64,000 nt of DNA. It comes from Candidatus Krumholzibacteriota bacterium. Lineage in GTDB: Bacteria > Krumholzibacteriota > Krumholzibacteriia > Krumholzibacteriales > Krumholzibacteriaceae. The position numbers and the translations under genes were made by a program. This document shows, piece by piece, positions 18,101-26,308 of the stretch. The DNA lies in contig JAFGEZ010000032.1 in the NCBI GenBank assembly GCA_016931295.1, positions 54,609-118,608 of the forward strand, in the 5' to 3' direction. The notes below the pieces were generated by a model that had not been told where the DNA came from, made no database searches, and saw nothing but the letters and a program-made list of their open reading frames with translations. Numbering within the stretch: position 1 is the first letter of the stretch; each line of letters starts with the position of its first letter.

Positions 18101-18226
18101 GGCACGTACGAGGCGCGCTGGGACGGGCGGAACGCCGGCGGGCGCGATGCGGCGAGCGGCGTCTACTTCTGCCGCTTCGAGGCGCCGGGCTACGAGAAGA
18201 CGGTGAAGACGGTCTTGCTGCGCTGA
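15116..18226 (+). CDS. Large secreted protein with type IX (type A) sorting domain, paralog 1
   Basis: 1036 residues. GGAGGGGG precedes the ATG. Signal peptide over the first 24 residues (LLLATTGPAPAREA). Two or more jelly-roll-like modules follow (FDFESGWQGWTRVDG, TFWHVEDYLEP, KLRFRFTSDGAWSDQDG), then a conserved middle segment (VSPPIDI, SPKPALAGP, TLTTDILYVDDFHG). The tail is the standard sorting domain: AWPNPFNPVTTISFSL, ARLRIYDAAGRLVRTLVDE, YEARWDGRNAGGRDAASGVY and the terminal KTVKTVLLR. It should cross the outer membrane by the type IX system and be released or anchored at the surface. No peptidase or glycosidase active site was recognised. An exactly equal-length paralog follows 121 bp downstream. 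Confidence 0.9.
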   Translation: MRLTVTLIVSCCLLLATTGPAPAREAAPETRRIVRYIPPDAFAGMAVSDAAAADRPALGAWYREYTNVFFDFESGWQGWTRVDGTAQPDTFWHVEDYLEPALAGFPGPLQGEKSAWCGAIGGADEYTCGWAAAPGYGNGWDQRLVSDKFFVDGPVWISFTGAVDCEEGFERLALEYDAGLGVWEEIEGWDGEQALPSVTLAVPVPLAATKLRFRFTSDGAWSDQDGLWDTDGAAHIDSISVWDDDELVHYEDFEGYADGALPDGFWRADVKEPFGTYSGLVANLQDADPCSDNLSRQVVFFVGSGVPSDEFPGLFDTPFCAGGGGIETPCQQEGIVSPPIDITRYSSAGGGTQDAAIPAGELAWMGGLRLEFDWYKDLPYGNLVFANWMIRAVENGCPRPWEDFGFGYGGSDRSVQHAVFEVGGLVGDADTVQVILEALDMCASWYLVYGNCAEHTTSPYYDNVRLVRYTRRGPQWSWRDLDLFQDNFPGTDDLEGWVRADAANDMRPCDDPVVDPGDTAVVTCDSPLGGGIDTTGDGWPAVYCHVRCAYVGDPLSPKPALAGPLLAGSYGRYVSDNGAWTVLQCDFARTGNWNVVPGRYAIDLNDSLFTRGYLVEYYFSATDRAGETTTLPADAEDLAASRYPKCSPFFEFTCLPTLTTDILYVDDFHGIGSRAGVVEDFFDDTFAAMSEETFPDRYDVNSPSSLVGNSLASRARLAHLLAAYRAIVWDGGILSDGVICDGTMDSEKSDDAGLLVGFLDNVADDYAGLWVLGDNAAYDLSNSPSPVAAELLADWCGVSLAGDSYFDLTGGLEGGGVVVPEIVGTDDAFNPLWHTTWRDSVYCFGGCPILNDFDVLEPTGPGLASFDYPEHGGAIHAAGIRAERVNSRGATVRTMWFGFSWMFLREIEGGSPMMRTIVYRDVMRGWLNAGDSPADITGDDDAPPPATTLGRAWPNPFNPVTTISFSLHERGRARLRIYDAAGRLVRTLVDEVRPAGTYEARWDGRNAGGRDAASGVYFCRFEAPGYEKTVKTVLLR

Positions 18227-18248
18227 CGATTCCCCCGGGGAAATCGTC
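18225..18248 (+). terminator. Hairpin after the first type IX cargo gene
   Basis: A bulged inverted repeat (GACGATTCCCC against GGGGAAATCGTC) begins at the stop codon. There is no T-run, so it may be an attenuating or RNA-stabilising hairpin between the two paralogs rather than a full terminator. Confidence 0.35.
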
Positions 18249-18347
18249 CAACGCGGGTCGTCCCACGGAGACGAGGAGGAGACCCATCACGCGGGCGTCC
18301 CCTGTCGCTCCGGTGCGAGGGGGGGGTGCGCACACAAGGGGGACCGT

Positions 18348-21300
18348 ATGAGACGAGCAATCGCTGCGCTCGCCGTCTGCACGCTGACCCTGCTCGCCGC
18401 GGGCGCGTCGGGACGCGAGACGATCCGGCGCCCGCTGCCCTACCGGCCGGTCTACGAGGAGGAGATCGACTACGCCGCGATTCCCGGTTGGGAGGAGGGG
18501 CTGCCGCCGCTCGAGACGGCGATGACGCGCACCGAGTACGTCCTCGTATATTTCGACTTCGAGCCGATGGACTGGCAGGGCTGGACGCAGGTCGACTTTT
18601 CCGCGCAGGTTGACACCTTCTGGCACGTCGAGGACTACCTCGAGCCGGAACTCGCCGGCCTCCCCGGCCCCCTCGAGGGAACGAAGTCCCTCTGGTGCGG
18701 GGTGGCGCCGGGAAACGACGCCTACACCTGCTCGTGGGTGAGCGCGCCGGGGTACGGCAACAACTGGGACCAGGCCTTCTCGATGTGGAGCCCCTACAAG
18801 TACTTCGGCGAGGTGACGGTCTCGTTCCGGGCCGTCGTCGACACCGAGCCGGGCATCGACCGGCTCGCCCTCGAGTACGACGGCGGGAACGGAACCTGGG
18901 AGGAGGCCCTGAGCTTCTCCGGCTCGGTCGACACGGTGGCGAGCGCCACCTTCTTCCCCGGCCGCTGCGGCACGAAGCTCCGCTTCCGCTTCACCTCCGA
19001 CGGCGCCTGGAGCGACCAGGACGGACTCTGGCCGACGCGAGGCGCCGCGCATATCGACTCGATCACCGTCTCCGACTTCGAGGGGCAGTCCTTCTACGAG
19101 GACTTCGAGTCGGCCCCCGACGGGGCGACGAGCGTCGGTCCCTGGCACGGCGACGTCCAGCCTCCGTTCGGCACCTACGGCGGCCTGTACAGCAATCTCT
19201 TCTACGATGACGATCCCTGCTACGACAATTTCGGAACGCAGATCGTCTTCTTCATCGGCGCCCCCTACCCGAGCGACGAGATACCCGGCCTCTTCGATAC
19301 GCCGTACTGCTACGGGCCCGGCAACATCGAGCCCCCCTGCCAGGACGAGGGGGTCGTCTCGCCCCCGATCGACCTCGCGATGTACTCGTCCGACAGGAGG
19401 GAGAACCAGGACACGCCGATCCCCGGCGAAGAGATCGCCGGGCTCGGCGGGCTCGCCATGAGCTACGACTGGCTCCCGCCCGCCATGGGCAACCTCGTCT
19501 ACTGGCACTGGGCGGTTCGCGAGATCAACGACGGCTGCCCGGGAATCTGGAAGACGGACAATTTCGTCTACTTCTACTGGGACACGCGCTACCACCGGGC
19601 CACCCGCGACCTCTCCACCTTCGTCGACCTCGCCGCGTGCGACACGATCCAGGTGATGCTCGGCGTCGTCGACATGTGCGCCTGGTGGTATCCGCAGTAC
19701 GGCAGCTGTTCCGATCACACTCCGGCCCCGTGGTACGACAACGTCGAGATCGTCCGCTACGGCACGTCGGGACCGCAGTGGTCGTACCGCGACGTCGATC
19801 TCTTCCAGGACAACTTCCCCGGCGAGGAGTTCAACCTCGAGAGCTGGGTGCGGATCGACGCGGCGCTCGACCTGCGCCCCGCCGGCGATCCCGCGATCGA
19901 TCCGGGGGACTCGGCCGTCGTCTCCTGCTGGTCGCCGACCGGCGGGGGAATCGACTCGACCGGCGACGGTTGGCCCACGGTCTACTGCAACGTCCTCTGC
20001 ACGTACATCGGCGATCCCCTGTCGCCGAAACCCGACCTCGCCGGGCCCGCTCTCGCCGGCTCATGCGGCCGCTACGTCTCCGACGACGGCACGTGGACCG
20101 TCCTCCAGTGCGACTACGCGCGCGCGGGCGGCAGCGTCGCCGCCGACCGGTTTTCGATCGATCTCGCCGACTCGCTCTTCACGCGCGGCTACCAGATCGA
20201 GTACTACTTCTCGGCGGTCGATCATGACGGCGTCGAGACGACCTGCCCCGAGTGGGCGCGGGCCGGCTACTGGCGGCGCGAGCGGATGTTCGAGGTCACC
20301 TGCCTGCCGACGCTGGCGAGCGACATCCTCTACGTGAACGACTTCCACGGTCGCGGCCTCGTGATGGGCGCGCCGTACTACTACTGGGAGACCGCGTTCC
20401 ACGCCGTCCTGCCGGCGGATAACCAGCCCGACCGCTACGACGTCAACGGGCCGAGCATGCTCGTCTCGAACGGCCCCGGGAGCCGGGCGAGGAACTTCCA
20501 TCTCACCCGGGCCTACCGGACCCTCGTCTGGGACGGCGGCAACCTCTCCGACGGCGTCGTCACCGCCGGCACGGTGCCGTGGGGCGACAAGAGCAACGAC
20601 GCGCAGGCCCTCATCGACTGGATGGAGTTTTCCGATCACGGCGTCGGGCTCTGGCTCCTCGGCGACGACCTGGCGGCCGATCTCGAGGCGAATCCCGCCT
20701 CGGCGGCCCTCGCGCTCCTCTGCGCCTACTGCGGCGCGGCGCTCGAGAGGGGCAGCTACTTCGAGCTTTCCGGCGGCCCCGGCGGGTTCGTCGACGGGGG
20801 CACGGCGAGCCCGCTCGTCAAAGCGGTCGACTCGTGGAGCAATCCCTTCTGGCACGCGACGTGGGGGGACAGCTTCTACGTCTTCGGCGGGTGCCCGGTG
20901 ATCAACGGGTTCGACGTGTTCGAGACGGTGGGGGCCGGCGAATACTCCCTCGCCTACCCCGACTACGCCGGCGTGCCCCGCTACGCGGGGATCCACTCGG
21001 TGGGCGTCAACGACTGCGGCTACGACATCCGGACGATCCTCTGCGGCTTCTCGATGATGTACACCCGTGACGCCGAGGTGGGCGTGCCGCCGGTGCGTCA
21101 CCGGATCGTCGGCGACGCCTTCTCCTTCTTCGGGCAGGATCTCAACACCGACATCACCGGCGGCGACGACGCGCCGCCGCCGGCGACGGCCCTCGGGCGG
21201 GCCTGGCCGAACCCCTTCAACCCGGTGACGACGATCCCCTTCTCGCTCCGGGCGGCGGGGCTCGTGCGGCTCAGGATCTACGACGTGGCCGGGCGGCTCG

Positions 21301-21458
21301 TGCGCACGCTGGTGAACGAGGTGCGGGAGGCGGGACGCTACGAGGCGCGCTGGGACGGCAGGAACGACGGCGGGCGGCAGGCGGCGAGCGGCGTCTACTT
21401 CTGCCGCTTCGAGGCGCCGGGCTACGAGAAGACGGTGAAGACGGTCATGCTGCGCTGA
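18348..21458 (+). CDS. Large secreted protein with type IX (type A) sorting domain, paralog 2
   Basis: 1036 residues, the same length as its upstream neighbour and alignable end to end: FDFEPMDWQGWTQVDF, TFWHVEDYLEPELAGLPGPL, KLRFRFTSDGAWSDQDG, VSPPIDLAMYSSD and the AWPNPFNPVTTIPFSL sorting domain ending KTVKTVMLR. Signal peptide over about residues 1-20. The C-terminal region is nearly identical in DNA to paralog 1 while the middle has diverged, indicating duplication with the sorting domain held by selection or gene conversion. It is probably co-transcribed with paralog 1, as I see no separate strong promoter in the 121-bp gap. Substrate or ligand unknown. Confidence 0.9.
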   Translation: MRRAIAALAVCTLTLLAAGASGRETIRRPLPYRPVYEEEIDYAAIPGWEEGLPPLETAMTRTEYVLVYFDFEPMDWQGWTQVDFSAQVDTFWHVEDYLEPELAGLPGPLEGTKSLWCGVAPGNDAYTCSWVSAPGYGNNWDQAFSMWSPYKYFGEVTVSFRAVVDTEPGIDRLALEYDGGNGTWEEALSFSGSVDTVASATFFPGRCGTKLRFRFTSDGAWSDQDGLWPTRGAAHIDSITVSDFEGQSFYEDFESAPDGATSVGPWHGDVQPPFGTYGGLYSNLFYDDDPCYDNFGTQIVFFIGAPYPSDEIPGLFDTPYCYGPGNIEPPCQDEGVVSPPIDLAMYSSDRRENQDTPIPGEEIAGLGGLAMSYDWLPPAMGNLVYWHWAVREINDGCPGIWKTDNFVYFYWDTRYHRATRDLSTFVDLAACDTIQVMLGVVDMCAWWYPQYGSCSDHTPAPWYDNVEIVRYGTSGPQWSYRDVDLFQDNFPGEEFNLESWVRIDAALDLRPAGDPAIDPGDSAVVSCWSPTGGGIDSTGDGWPTVYCNVLCTYIGDPLSPKPDLAGPALAGSCGRYVSDDGTWTVLQCDYARAGGSVAADRFSIDLADSLFTRGYQIEYYFSAVDHDGVETTCPEWARAGYWRRERMFEVTCLPTLASDILYVNDFHGRGLVMGAPYYYWETAFHAVLPADNQPDRYDVNGPSMLVSNGPGSRARNFHLTRAYRTLVWDGGNLSDGVVTAGTVPWGDKSNDAQALIDWMEFSDHGVGLWLLGDDLAADLEANPASAALALLCAYCGAALERGSYFELSGGPGGFVDGGTASPLVKAVDSWSNPFWHATWGDSFYVFGGCPVINGFDVFETVGAGEYSLAYPDYAGVPRYAGIHSVGVNDCGYDIRTILCGFSMMYTRDAEVGVPPVRHRIVGDAFSFFGQDLNTDITGGDDAPPPATALGRAWPNPFNPVTTIPFSLRAAGLVRLRIYDVAGRLVRTLVNEVREAGRYEARWDGRNDGGRQAASGVYFCRFEAPGYEKTVKTVMLR

Positions 21459-21468
21459 CGGCGTCCGT

Positions 21469-22851
21469 TCAGTCGAAGTGGAGGTTCAGGAGGGGCATCA
21501 CCCTGAACCGCCGGTTGTTGTTCGCGATGTTGATGAGCCCGAGCTGCACGCCGTGGAGTTCGTCGGCGAAGTTGAAGAGGCCGATCGAGAGGCCCACCTG
21601 GAGCTCGTCGACGTAGTTCACCGCCGCCGTCGTACAGCCGCGCACCACGTCGGCGCGGGTGAGGATCCCCGCCGCGGCGATCCCGCCGATCTCCCCGGCG
21701 CCGATATGGAACCCGGCCGCCGCGAGGCCGACGATCCGCTCGTCGATCGAGATGTCGATCCCGTGCAGGGTGAGGAATCCCGCCTCTGCCGCGCGGATGC
21801 CGACGTAGGTGAACCCGTCGTCCTCGTCCCAGCCGACGACGCCGATACCGCCCAACGAGATCCCGACGAGCCGGTCCATCGCGTCGAGCATCCCGGCGCT
21901 CACGCTGATCCCCGCGATATCCCGCTCGGCCACGCAGGCGAGGCCGGCGATATTGATGCCCCGCATCGAGCGCGTGCAGACGTTGGCGAGCCCGCCGATC
22001 GAGAGGCCGCGCATCTCGCCGTCCGCGACGTTGGCCAGTCCGCCGATCGAGAGGCCCTTCATGTCGCCCTCGGCGACGTTGGCGAGGCCGCCGAACGAGA
22101 ACCCCGCCATGTCCCCCTCGACGACGTTCGCCAGCCCGCCGATCGAGAGGCCCTTCATGTCGCCTTCGGCCACGTTGGCGAGGCCGCCGAGAACGATTCC
22201 CCTCACGCGGCCCTCGGAGACGTTGGCCAGCCCGCCGGCCGTGATTCCCACCAGATCACCCTCGGCGACGTTGGCCAGCCCGCCGATCGAGAGCCCCGTC
22301 ATGTCGCCTTCGGTCACATTGGCCAGTCCGCCGAGGGCGATTCCCGTCACGCGGCCCTCGGAGACGTTGGCCAGTCCGCCGATCGAGAGCCCCGTCATCT
22401 CGCCGGCGACGGTGGCGAGACCGCCGATGGCGATCCCCGCGGTCCGGTCCCCGGAGATGACGGCGAGCCCGCCGACGGAGATTCCCGAGAGCGAGGAACC
22501 GGCGATCACCGCGGCGCCCCCCAGCTGGATCCCGCCGAGCTCGCCCGCGGCGGGGGCGGCGAGGCCGATCGAGAGGCCGCGGATCACCGCGTCGTCGGCG
22601 TGCCGCGGCGACCAGAGCGTGATGTTGAGGCCGTAGACCTCCTCGACGCACTCGTCCCGGAAGTTCAGTCTGATCCCCCGCAGGCGCGGCGAGTTGCCGA
22701 ACCCGATCCCCCAGTCGTTCACGGCGAGATCGAGGCTGTAGTGGTGGCAGTCGCTTCCGTCGTCACCGAGATCGATGTCGACGGCGCCGGCCGCTCCCGG
22801 CAAAAGGAGGAGGGCGGCGATCGCCAGGCTGATCATCCGGTTCGGCATCAT
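21469..22851 (-). CDS. Secreted repeat protein with 16-residue GGLANV repeats (LA_2272-like)
   Basis: 460 residues. Signal peptide to about residue 23 (LAIAALLLLPGAAGA). Residues 92-345 consist of about sixteen tandem units of 16 residues of the type GLSIGGLANVAEGDMK; nine contain exactly GGLANV. Such glycine/valine-rich repeats are expected to form a beta-solenoid or beta-sheet surface structure and resemble the Leptospira LA_2272-type surface repeats. A second, more degenerate repeat section with GIDISIDERIVGLAAAGFHI lies towards the C-terminus. The ribosome site GGAAAGGA precedes the two in-frame ATGs. It ends 10 bp from the type IX cargo gene, convergently. Adhesion or surface-layer roles are possible; no enzyme motif is seen. 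Confidence 0.8.
   Translation of the reverse strand: MMPNRMISLAIAALLLLPGAAGAVDIDLGDDGSDCHHYSLDLAVNDWGIGFGNSPRLRGIRLNFRDECVEEVYGLNITLWSPRHADDAVIRGLSIGLAAPAAGELGGIQLGGAAVIAGSSLSGISVGGLAVISGDRTAGIAIGGLATVAGEMTGLSIGGLANVSEGRVTGIALGGLANVTEGDMTGLSIGGLANVAEGDLVGITAGGLANVSEGRVRGIVLGGLANVAEGDMKGLSIGGLANVVEGDMAGFSFGGLANVAEGDMKGLSIGGLANVADGEMRGLSIGGLANVCTRSMRGINIAGLACVAERDIAGISVSAGMLDAMDRLVGISLGGIGVVGWDEDDGFTYVGIRAAEAGFLTLHGIDISIDERIVGLAAAGFHIGAGEIGGIAAAGILTRADVVRGCTTAAVNYVDELQVGLSIGLFNFADELHGVQLGLINIANNNRRFRVMPLLNLHFD
21961..22392 (-). repeat. Nine 48-bp tandem coding repeats
   Basis: DNA encoding residues 154-297 of the repeat protein: nine consecutive 48-bp units, each specifying GGLANV in the same phase. 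DNA similarity between units is high (recurring GCCGATCGAGAG blocks), making expansion or contraction by slippage or recombination likely. Confidence 0.85.
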
Positions 22852-22995
22852 GCTTCCTTTCCGCTATATCCCGTTCGGGCGTCGTCGGCTCGCATACGGT
22901 ATCTCTACGCAGACGGCGCGCGGAGGTTGCACGCGGCGGGCGGGCCGCGGCGACAGGTGCCGGACGGACCTCCGCGGCGCCTGCCCGGCCCATCG

Positions 22996-23439
22996 TCACG
23001 CCATGCCGAGCAGCGTCTCGACGATGTCGACGGCGCCTGCGACAAGCGCGGGGCACGTCGTCTCGAAGAGCCCCTCGCCGACGATGCGGTCGTACCCTGC
23101 CGGATCGCCGATGTCGTGCCCCAGCAGGTCACGGCAGCGCAGGGCGCCGTGGCGCTCCCGGAAGGCGTCGGCGAATGCGCGCACGAGGCGGCGCGTCTCC
23201 TCCTTCGCCTCCTCGTCGCCCGCCGCCGAGCGTCCCCGGGCGAGGCCGATCGCCATGCACGCACCGCTGAACGCCCCGCAGACCTCGCCGAGGCGGCCCA
23301 CGCCGCCGCAGAAGCCGGTCGCGATCCGCCGGGCCGTTTCCTCGTCGAGGCCGCATTCGGGGGCGAAGGCGGTGAAGACCGCCTCCGAACAGCAGTCGCC
23401 GCCGGAGAAGGCCGCAACTGCGCGTTCCGCTCTCGTCAT
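22996..23439 (-). CDS. C_GCAxxG_C_C family redox protein
   Basis: 147 residues. The family signature is clear: FSGGDCCSEAVF at the start, GFCGGVGRLGEVCGAFSGAC in the middle, then a cysteine in LRCRDLLG and another in TTCPALV. These small proteins are predicted to carry redox-active or metal-binding cysteines and are common in anaerobes; the exact role is not established. AGGGAGGAC precedes the ATG. A TACAAT element 69-74 bp upstream is its likely -10. It is followed 144 bp later by the repeat protein on the same strand. Confidence 0.88.
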   Translation of the reverse strand: MTRAERAVAAFSGGDCCSEAVFTAFAPECGLDEETARRIATGFCGGVGRLGEVCGAFSGACMAIGLARGRSAAGDEEAKEETRRLVRAFADAFRERHGALRCRDLLGHDIGDPAGYDRIVGEGLFETTCPALVAGAVDIVETLLGMA

Positions 23440-23507
23440 CGGTGTCCTCCCTGTCGTCGCCGGGTGTCGTTCGCCGGGCGGTCCGGCCGCCGGCTTGCCC
23501 GGGGGTC

Positions 23508-23536
23508 ATTGTACACGCATGCCGTCGCCGCCGGAA
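23508..23536 (-). promoter_or_regulatory. Promoter of the C_GCAxxG_C_C gene
   Basis: On the minus strand TTCCGG (23536-23531), 17-bp spacer and TACAAT (23513-23508). The -10 is strong, the -35 weak. Confidence 0.5.
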
Positions 23537-23634
23537 CCGATTGTTGCGCGGACGCGGCGCCGGCGCTTTTCTCCTCGGGATACGAGATCGACGCCGGCGG
23601 AGCGGTCCCCGTCCAGGGCGGATCGCGTCAACGG

Positions 23635-23670
23635 TTGACATGGACTCTCAAAATAATTTACATAATGTAA
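23635..23670 (+). promoter_or_regulatory. Promoter and overlapping palindromic operator of the hybrid kinase
   Basis: A perfect TTGACA (23635-23640) is followed after 17 bp by a perfect 13-bp palindrome TTACATAATGTAA (23658-23670) in an unusually AT-rich patch. The palindrome covers the place of the -10 box (TTACAT or TACATA), as expected of a repressor site. It lies 38 bp before the first ATG at 23709. Confidence 0.6.
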
Positions 23671-23708
23671 TACGCCTGTTCGAATCCGCGTGAGACCGGC
23701 GCGGCGGC

Positions 23709-26225
23709 ATGCCCGATCAGCCGGTCCGACGCGCAACGAAACGAGTGCCGATGCCGGTTACGCGAGCGATCGGTTGTCTGTGCGCCGTCATGTTTCTCTG
23801 TCTGCCGGCGGACGATGTCTCGCCGGCGAACGTGACGGTCCGCGCCGGCGTCTATCCCTGCGAGCCGATCGTCACGATCGGCAAGGACGGTTCGGTATCG
23901 GGCGTCTACGTCGACGTCCTCGACTACATCGCCGAAAAAGAGGGATGGAAGCTCGAGTACGTCATCGGGTCCCTCGACACGTGTTTCGCCCGGCTCGATC
24001 GCGGAGAGATCGATTTCGTCGTCGGCCCGGCGTGGGGCGATTCGCTCGCGGCACGGTACGACGCACCCTCGGAATTCCTCGCTCGCGAGCGGGCGCGGAT
24101 CTATGTGAAGGACACGAAGCTCCTCGAATCGCTGATGGAGCTGGACGGCCGCCGCGTGGCCGTCATGCGCGGCCACTGGGCCGTGCCGTTCCTGCGGAGG
24201 GAGATCGACCGGCTCGGTATCGAGTGCGAGCTCGTTCCCTACGGCGATGGGCACGAAGCCTTCGCGGCCGTCCGACGCGGCGAGGTCGACGCGGCCCTCG
24301 CGGGCAAGTTCTTCGGCGAGCGGCACGGCAACGGTTACGGGCTCGAGGGGGGGCGGGCGATCGGCGGGGCGGTCTGGCGCTCCTTCGCGTTCAGACGGGG
24401 CGGGGACAGGGTGCTCCTCGAGCAGATCGAGAAGCACATGGACGCGATGAAGTCCTACGAGAAGTCGGTGTTCGTCCGCGCCGTCCACCGGCATTTCGGG
24501 TTCGAGCCCCCCGGGGGCATGCCGCGGTGGCTGCTGCCGCTGATGCGCGTGCTGGCAGCAGTCGTCCTCGTTCTCATCGTCGTGACGCTCTTCCTCCGCA
24601 TGCAGGTGCGGCGGCGGACGGCCGAACTCACCATCCGCAACGCGGAGCTCACCGCCGAGATCGCCGGGCACCGGCGGACCGGGGCGGCGCTGCAGGCGAG
24701 CGAGCTGCGATTCCGCACACTCTTCGAGACCTCCCCGCTCGGGATCATCCTCCTTTCGATCGACGGGACGGTCCTCGAGGCCAACGACGCCGCCTTCGCC
24801 ATGGTCGGCGAGTCGCGAAAAGAGACGATCGGGCGGAACTTCCGCGAGCTTCCCTTCATCAGGGACCAGTACGATCTTCTCGAGGAGCGGTTCGTGTCGA
24901 CGACGGCGGGCGGGTGCATCGAACCCTTCGAGATCGAGACGACGGTCCGCGGCGGCCGGCGCGCCTCATTCGAGATCTTCATCTCCCTCATCCTCGACGG
25001 GAACGAGCCGCGAGGCGTCGAGGTGATCGCCCGCGACATCACCGCGCGACGTGTGATGGAGGAGCAGCTCCTCCAGATGCAGAAGATGGATGCGATCGGC
25101 ACGCTCGCCGGCGGGATCGCCCACGATTTCAACAACATGCTCACCGGGATCCTCGGCTATGCCGAGCTGCTCCGGGAACTCCGGGGAGACGACGAGGAGG
25201 TCGGGCAGGCGGCCGAGGTGATCGAGGGGGCCGCGCGGCGCGCCGCGCAGCTCACCGGCCAGCTCCTCGGCTTCGCGCGCCTCGGCAAGTACCGCGACGA
25301 TCGCGTCGACACGCACGAGCTCGTCTACTCGGCCCTCCAGATCATCGAGCACTCGATCGACAAGCGGATCGTCGTGGAGCGGCGCCTCGAGGCCGACCCC
25401 CACTGCATCACGGGGGATGCCGGGCAGATCGAGCAGGTGATCGTCAACCTCGCCCTCAACGCGCGCGACGCGATGCCCGGCGGAGGGCGCCTCGTCGTCT
25501 CGACCTCCGTCGTCGACGTCGCGGCCGGGGAGGTGGCCCCCGATCCCGATCTCTCGACGGGCCGCCATCTCGTCCTCGCCGTCTCGGACGACGGCGAGGG
25601 GATGACCCCCGAGGTGCGCGAGCGGATCTTCGATCCCTTCTTCACCACGCGCGGCCCGGAGGGCAAGACGGGGATGGGGCTCGCGATGGTCTACGGCATC
25701 GTGAAGAACCACGAAGGCGGGATCGCCGTGGAGAGCGCGCCCGGCGAGGGCACGACGGTGCGCCTCTTCTTTCCGCTGCGCGAGGAGGCGGAGTCGGGCG
25801 AGCCGGAGAAGGCCGAGGAGGAGATCCTGCGTGGGACGGGGCGCGTGCTCGTCGTCGACGACGAGGCGGTCGTTTTGCGGGCGGCGGCCAGGATGATCGA
25901 GCACCTCGGCTACGAGGCGATCCCGGCCGACGGCGGCGAGGCGGCCCTCGACGCGGTGCGCGGCCGGCCGGGAGGGATAGATCTCGTCCTTCTCGATCTC
26001 GTGATGCCGGAGATGGACGGGGAGGCCGTCATCCGGGCCCTGAAGGGGATGGAGGAACCGCCCCCGGTCCTGCTCTCCTCCGGATACGGGATCGACGGGC
26101 GGGTCCAGGCGCTCCTCGAAGGCGGCGCGGCCGGGTTCGTGCAGAAGCCCTACGTCCTCGCCGACCTCTCGCGGGCCGTCGCCGAGGCGATCGGCGGGCC
26201 GCCGCCGGCCGCGGACGCCGGCTGA
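23709..26225 (+). CDS. Hybrid sensor histidine kinase with periplasmic solute-binding sensor, PAS and receiver
   Basis: 838 residues from the ATG at 23709; an ATG at 23751 directly before a signal-like segment ([16 protein letters not shown]) is an equally good start, as neither has a clear ribosome site. Order: periplasmic solute-binding family 3 domain (about 40-265, [19 protein letters not shown]), membrane segment (about 278-300), PAS domain (about 340-450), HisKA with phospho-accepting H472 ([17 protein letters not shown]), HATPase ([29 protein letters not shown]) and a C-terminal receiver with D763 ([11 protein letters not shown]). It senses a small ligand outside the membrane, perhaps an amino acid. 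No separate response regulator is adjacent, so the output partner is unknown. Confidence 0.93.
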   Translation: MPDQPVRRATKRVPMPVTRAIGCLCAVMFLCLPADDVSPANVTVRAGVYPCEPIVTIGKDGSVSGVYVDVLDYIAEKEGWKLEYVIGSLDTCFARLDRGEIDFVVGPAWGDSLAARYDAPSEFLARERARIYVKDTKLLESLMELDGRRVAVMRGHWAVPFLRREIDRLGIECELVPYGDGHEAFAAVRRGEVDAALAGKFFGERHGNGYGLEGGRAIGGAVWRSFAFRRGGDRVLLEQIEKHMDAMKSYEKSVFVRAVHRHFGFEPPGGMPRWLLPLMRVLAAVVLVLIVVTLFLRMQVRRRTAELTIRNAELTAEIAGHRRTGAALQASELRFRTLFETSPLGIILLSIDGTVLEANDAAFAMVGESRKETIGRNFRELPFIRDQYDLLEERFVSTTAGGCIEPFEIETTVRGGRRASFEIFISLILDGNEPRGVEVIARDITARRVMEEQLLQMQKMDAIGTLAGGIAHDFNNMLTGILGYAELLRELRGDDEEVGQAAEVIEGAARRAAQLTGQLLGFARLGKYRDDRVDTHELVYSALQIIEHSIDKRIVVERRLEADPHCITGDAGQIEQVIVNLALNARDAMPGGGRLVVSTSVVDVAAGEVAPDPDLSTGRHLVLAVSDDGEGMTPEVRERIFDPFFTTRGPEGKTGMGLAMVYGIVKNHEGGIAVESAPGEGTTVRLFFPLREEAESGEPEKAEEEILRGTGRVLVVDDEAVVLRAAARMIEHLGYEAIPADGGEAALDAVRGRPGGIDLVLLDLVMPEMDGEAVIRALKGMEEPPPVLLSSGYGIDGRVQALLEGGAAGFVQKPYVLADLSRAVAEAIGGPPPAADAG

Positions 26226-26262
26226 CGTCCCGGCGTGCGGCGGGATCCACCGGCCGGGGCCG

Positions 26263-26280
26263 CCGGGCCGTGCGGCCCGG
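26263..26280. terminator. Hairpin between convergent kinase and hydrolase genes
   Basis: Perfect 8-bp stem CCGGGCCG / CGGCCCGG with a two-base centre, in the 83-bp convergent gap. No T-run on either side, so intrinsic termination would be weak. Confidence 0.35.
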
Positions 26281-26308
26281 AGCCACGGACCCCCGGGAGC
26301 CTGCCCGG

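Noticed and set aside
14938-18351. A second plus-strand frame across the first type IX cargo gene
   Set aside because: Arg-rich frame-shifted shadow; the signal peptide and sorting domain lie in the other frame.
21961-22392. Regular 48-bp repeats considered as a CRISPR array
   Set aside because: No unique spacers; the units are contiguous, in phase with codons and encode a protein repeat.
23677-23690. GTTCGAATCC, resembling a tRNA T-loop
   Set aside because: No acceptor, D or anticodon stems could be formed around it.
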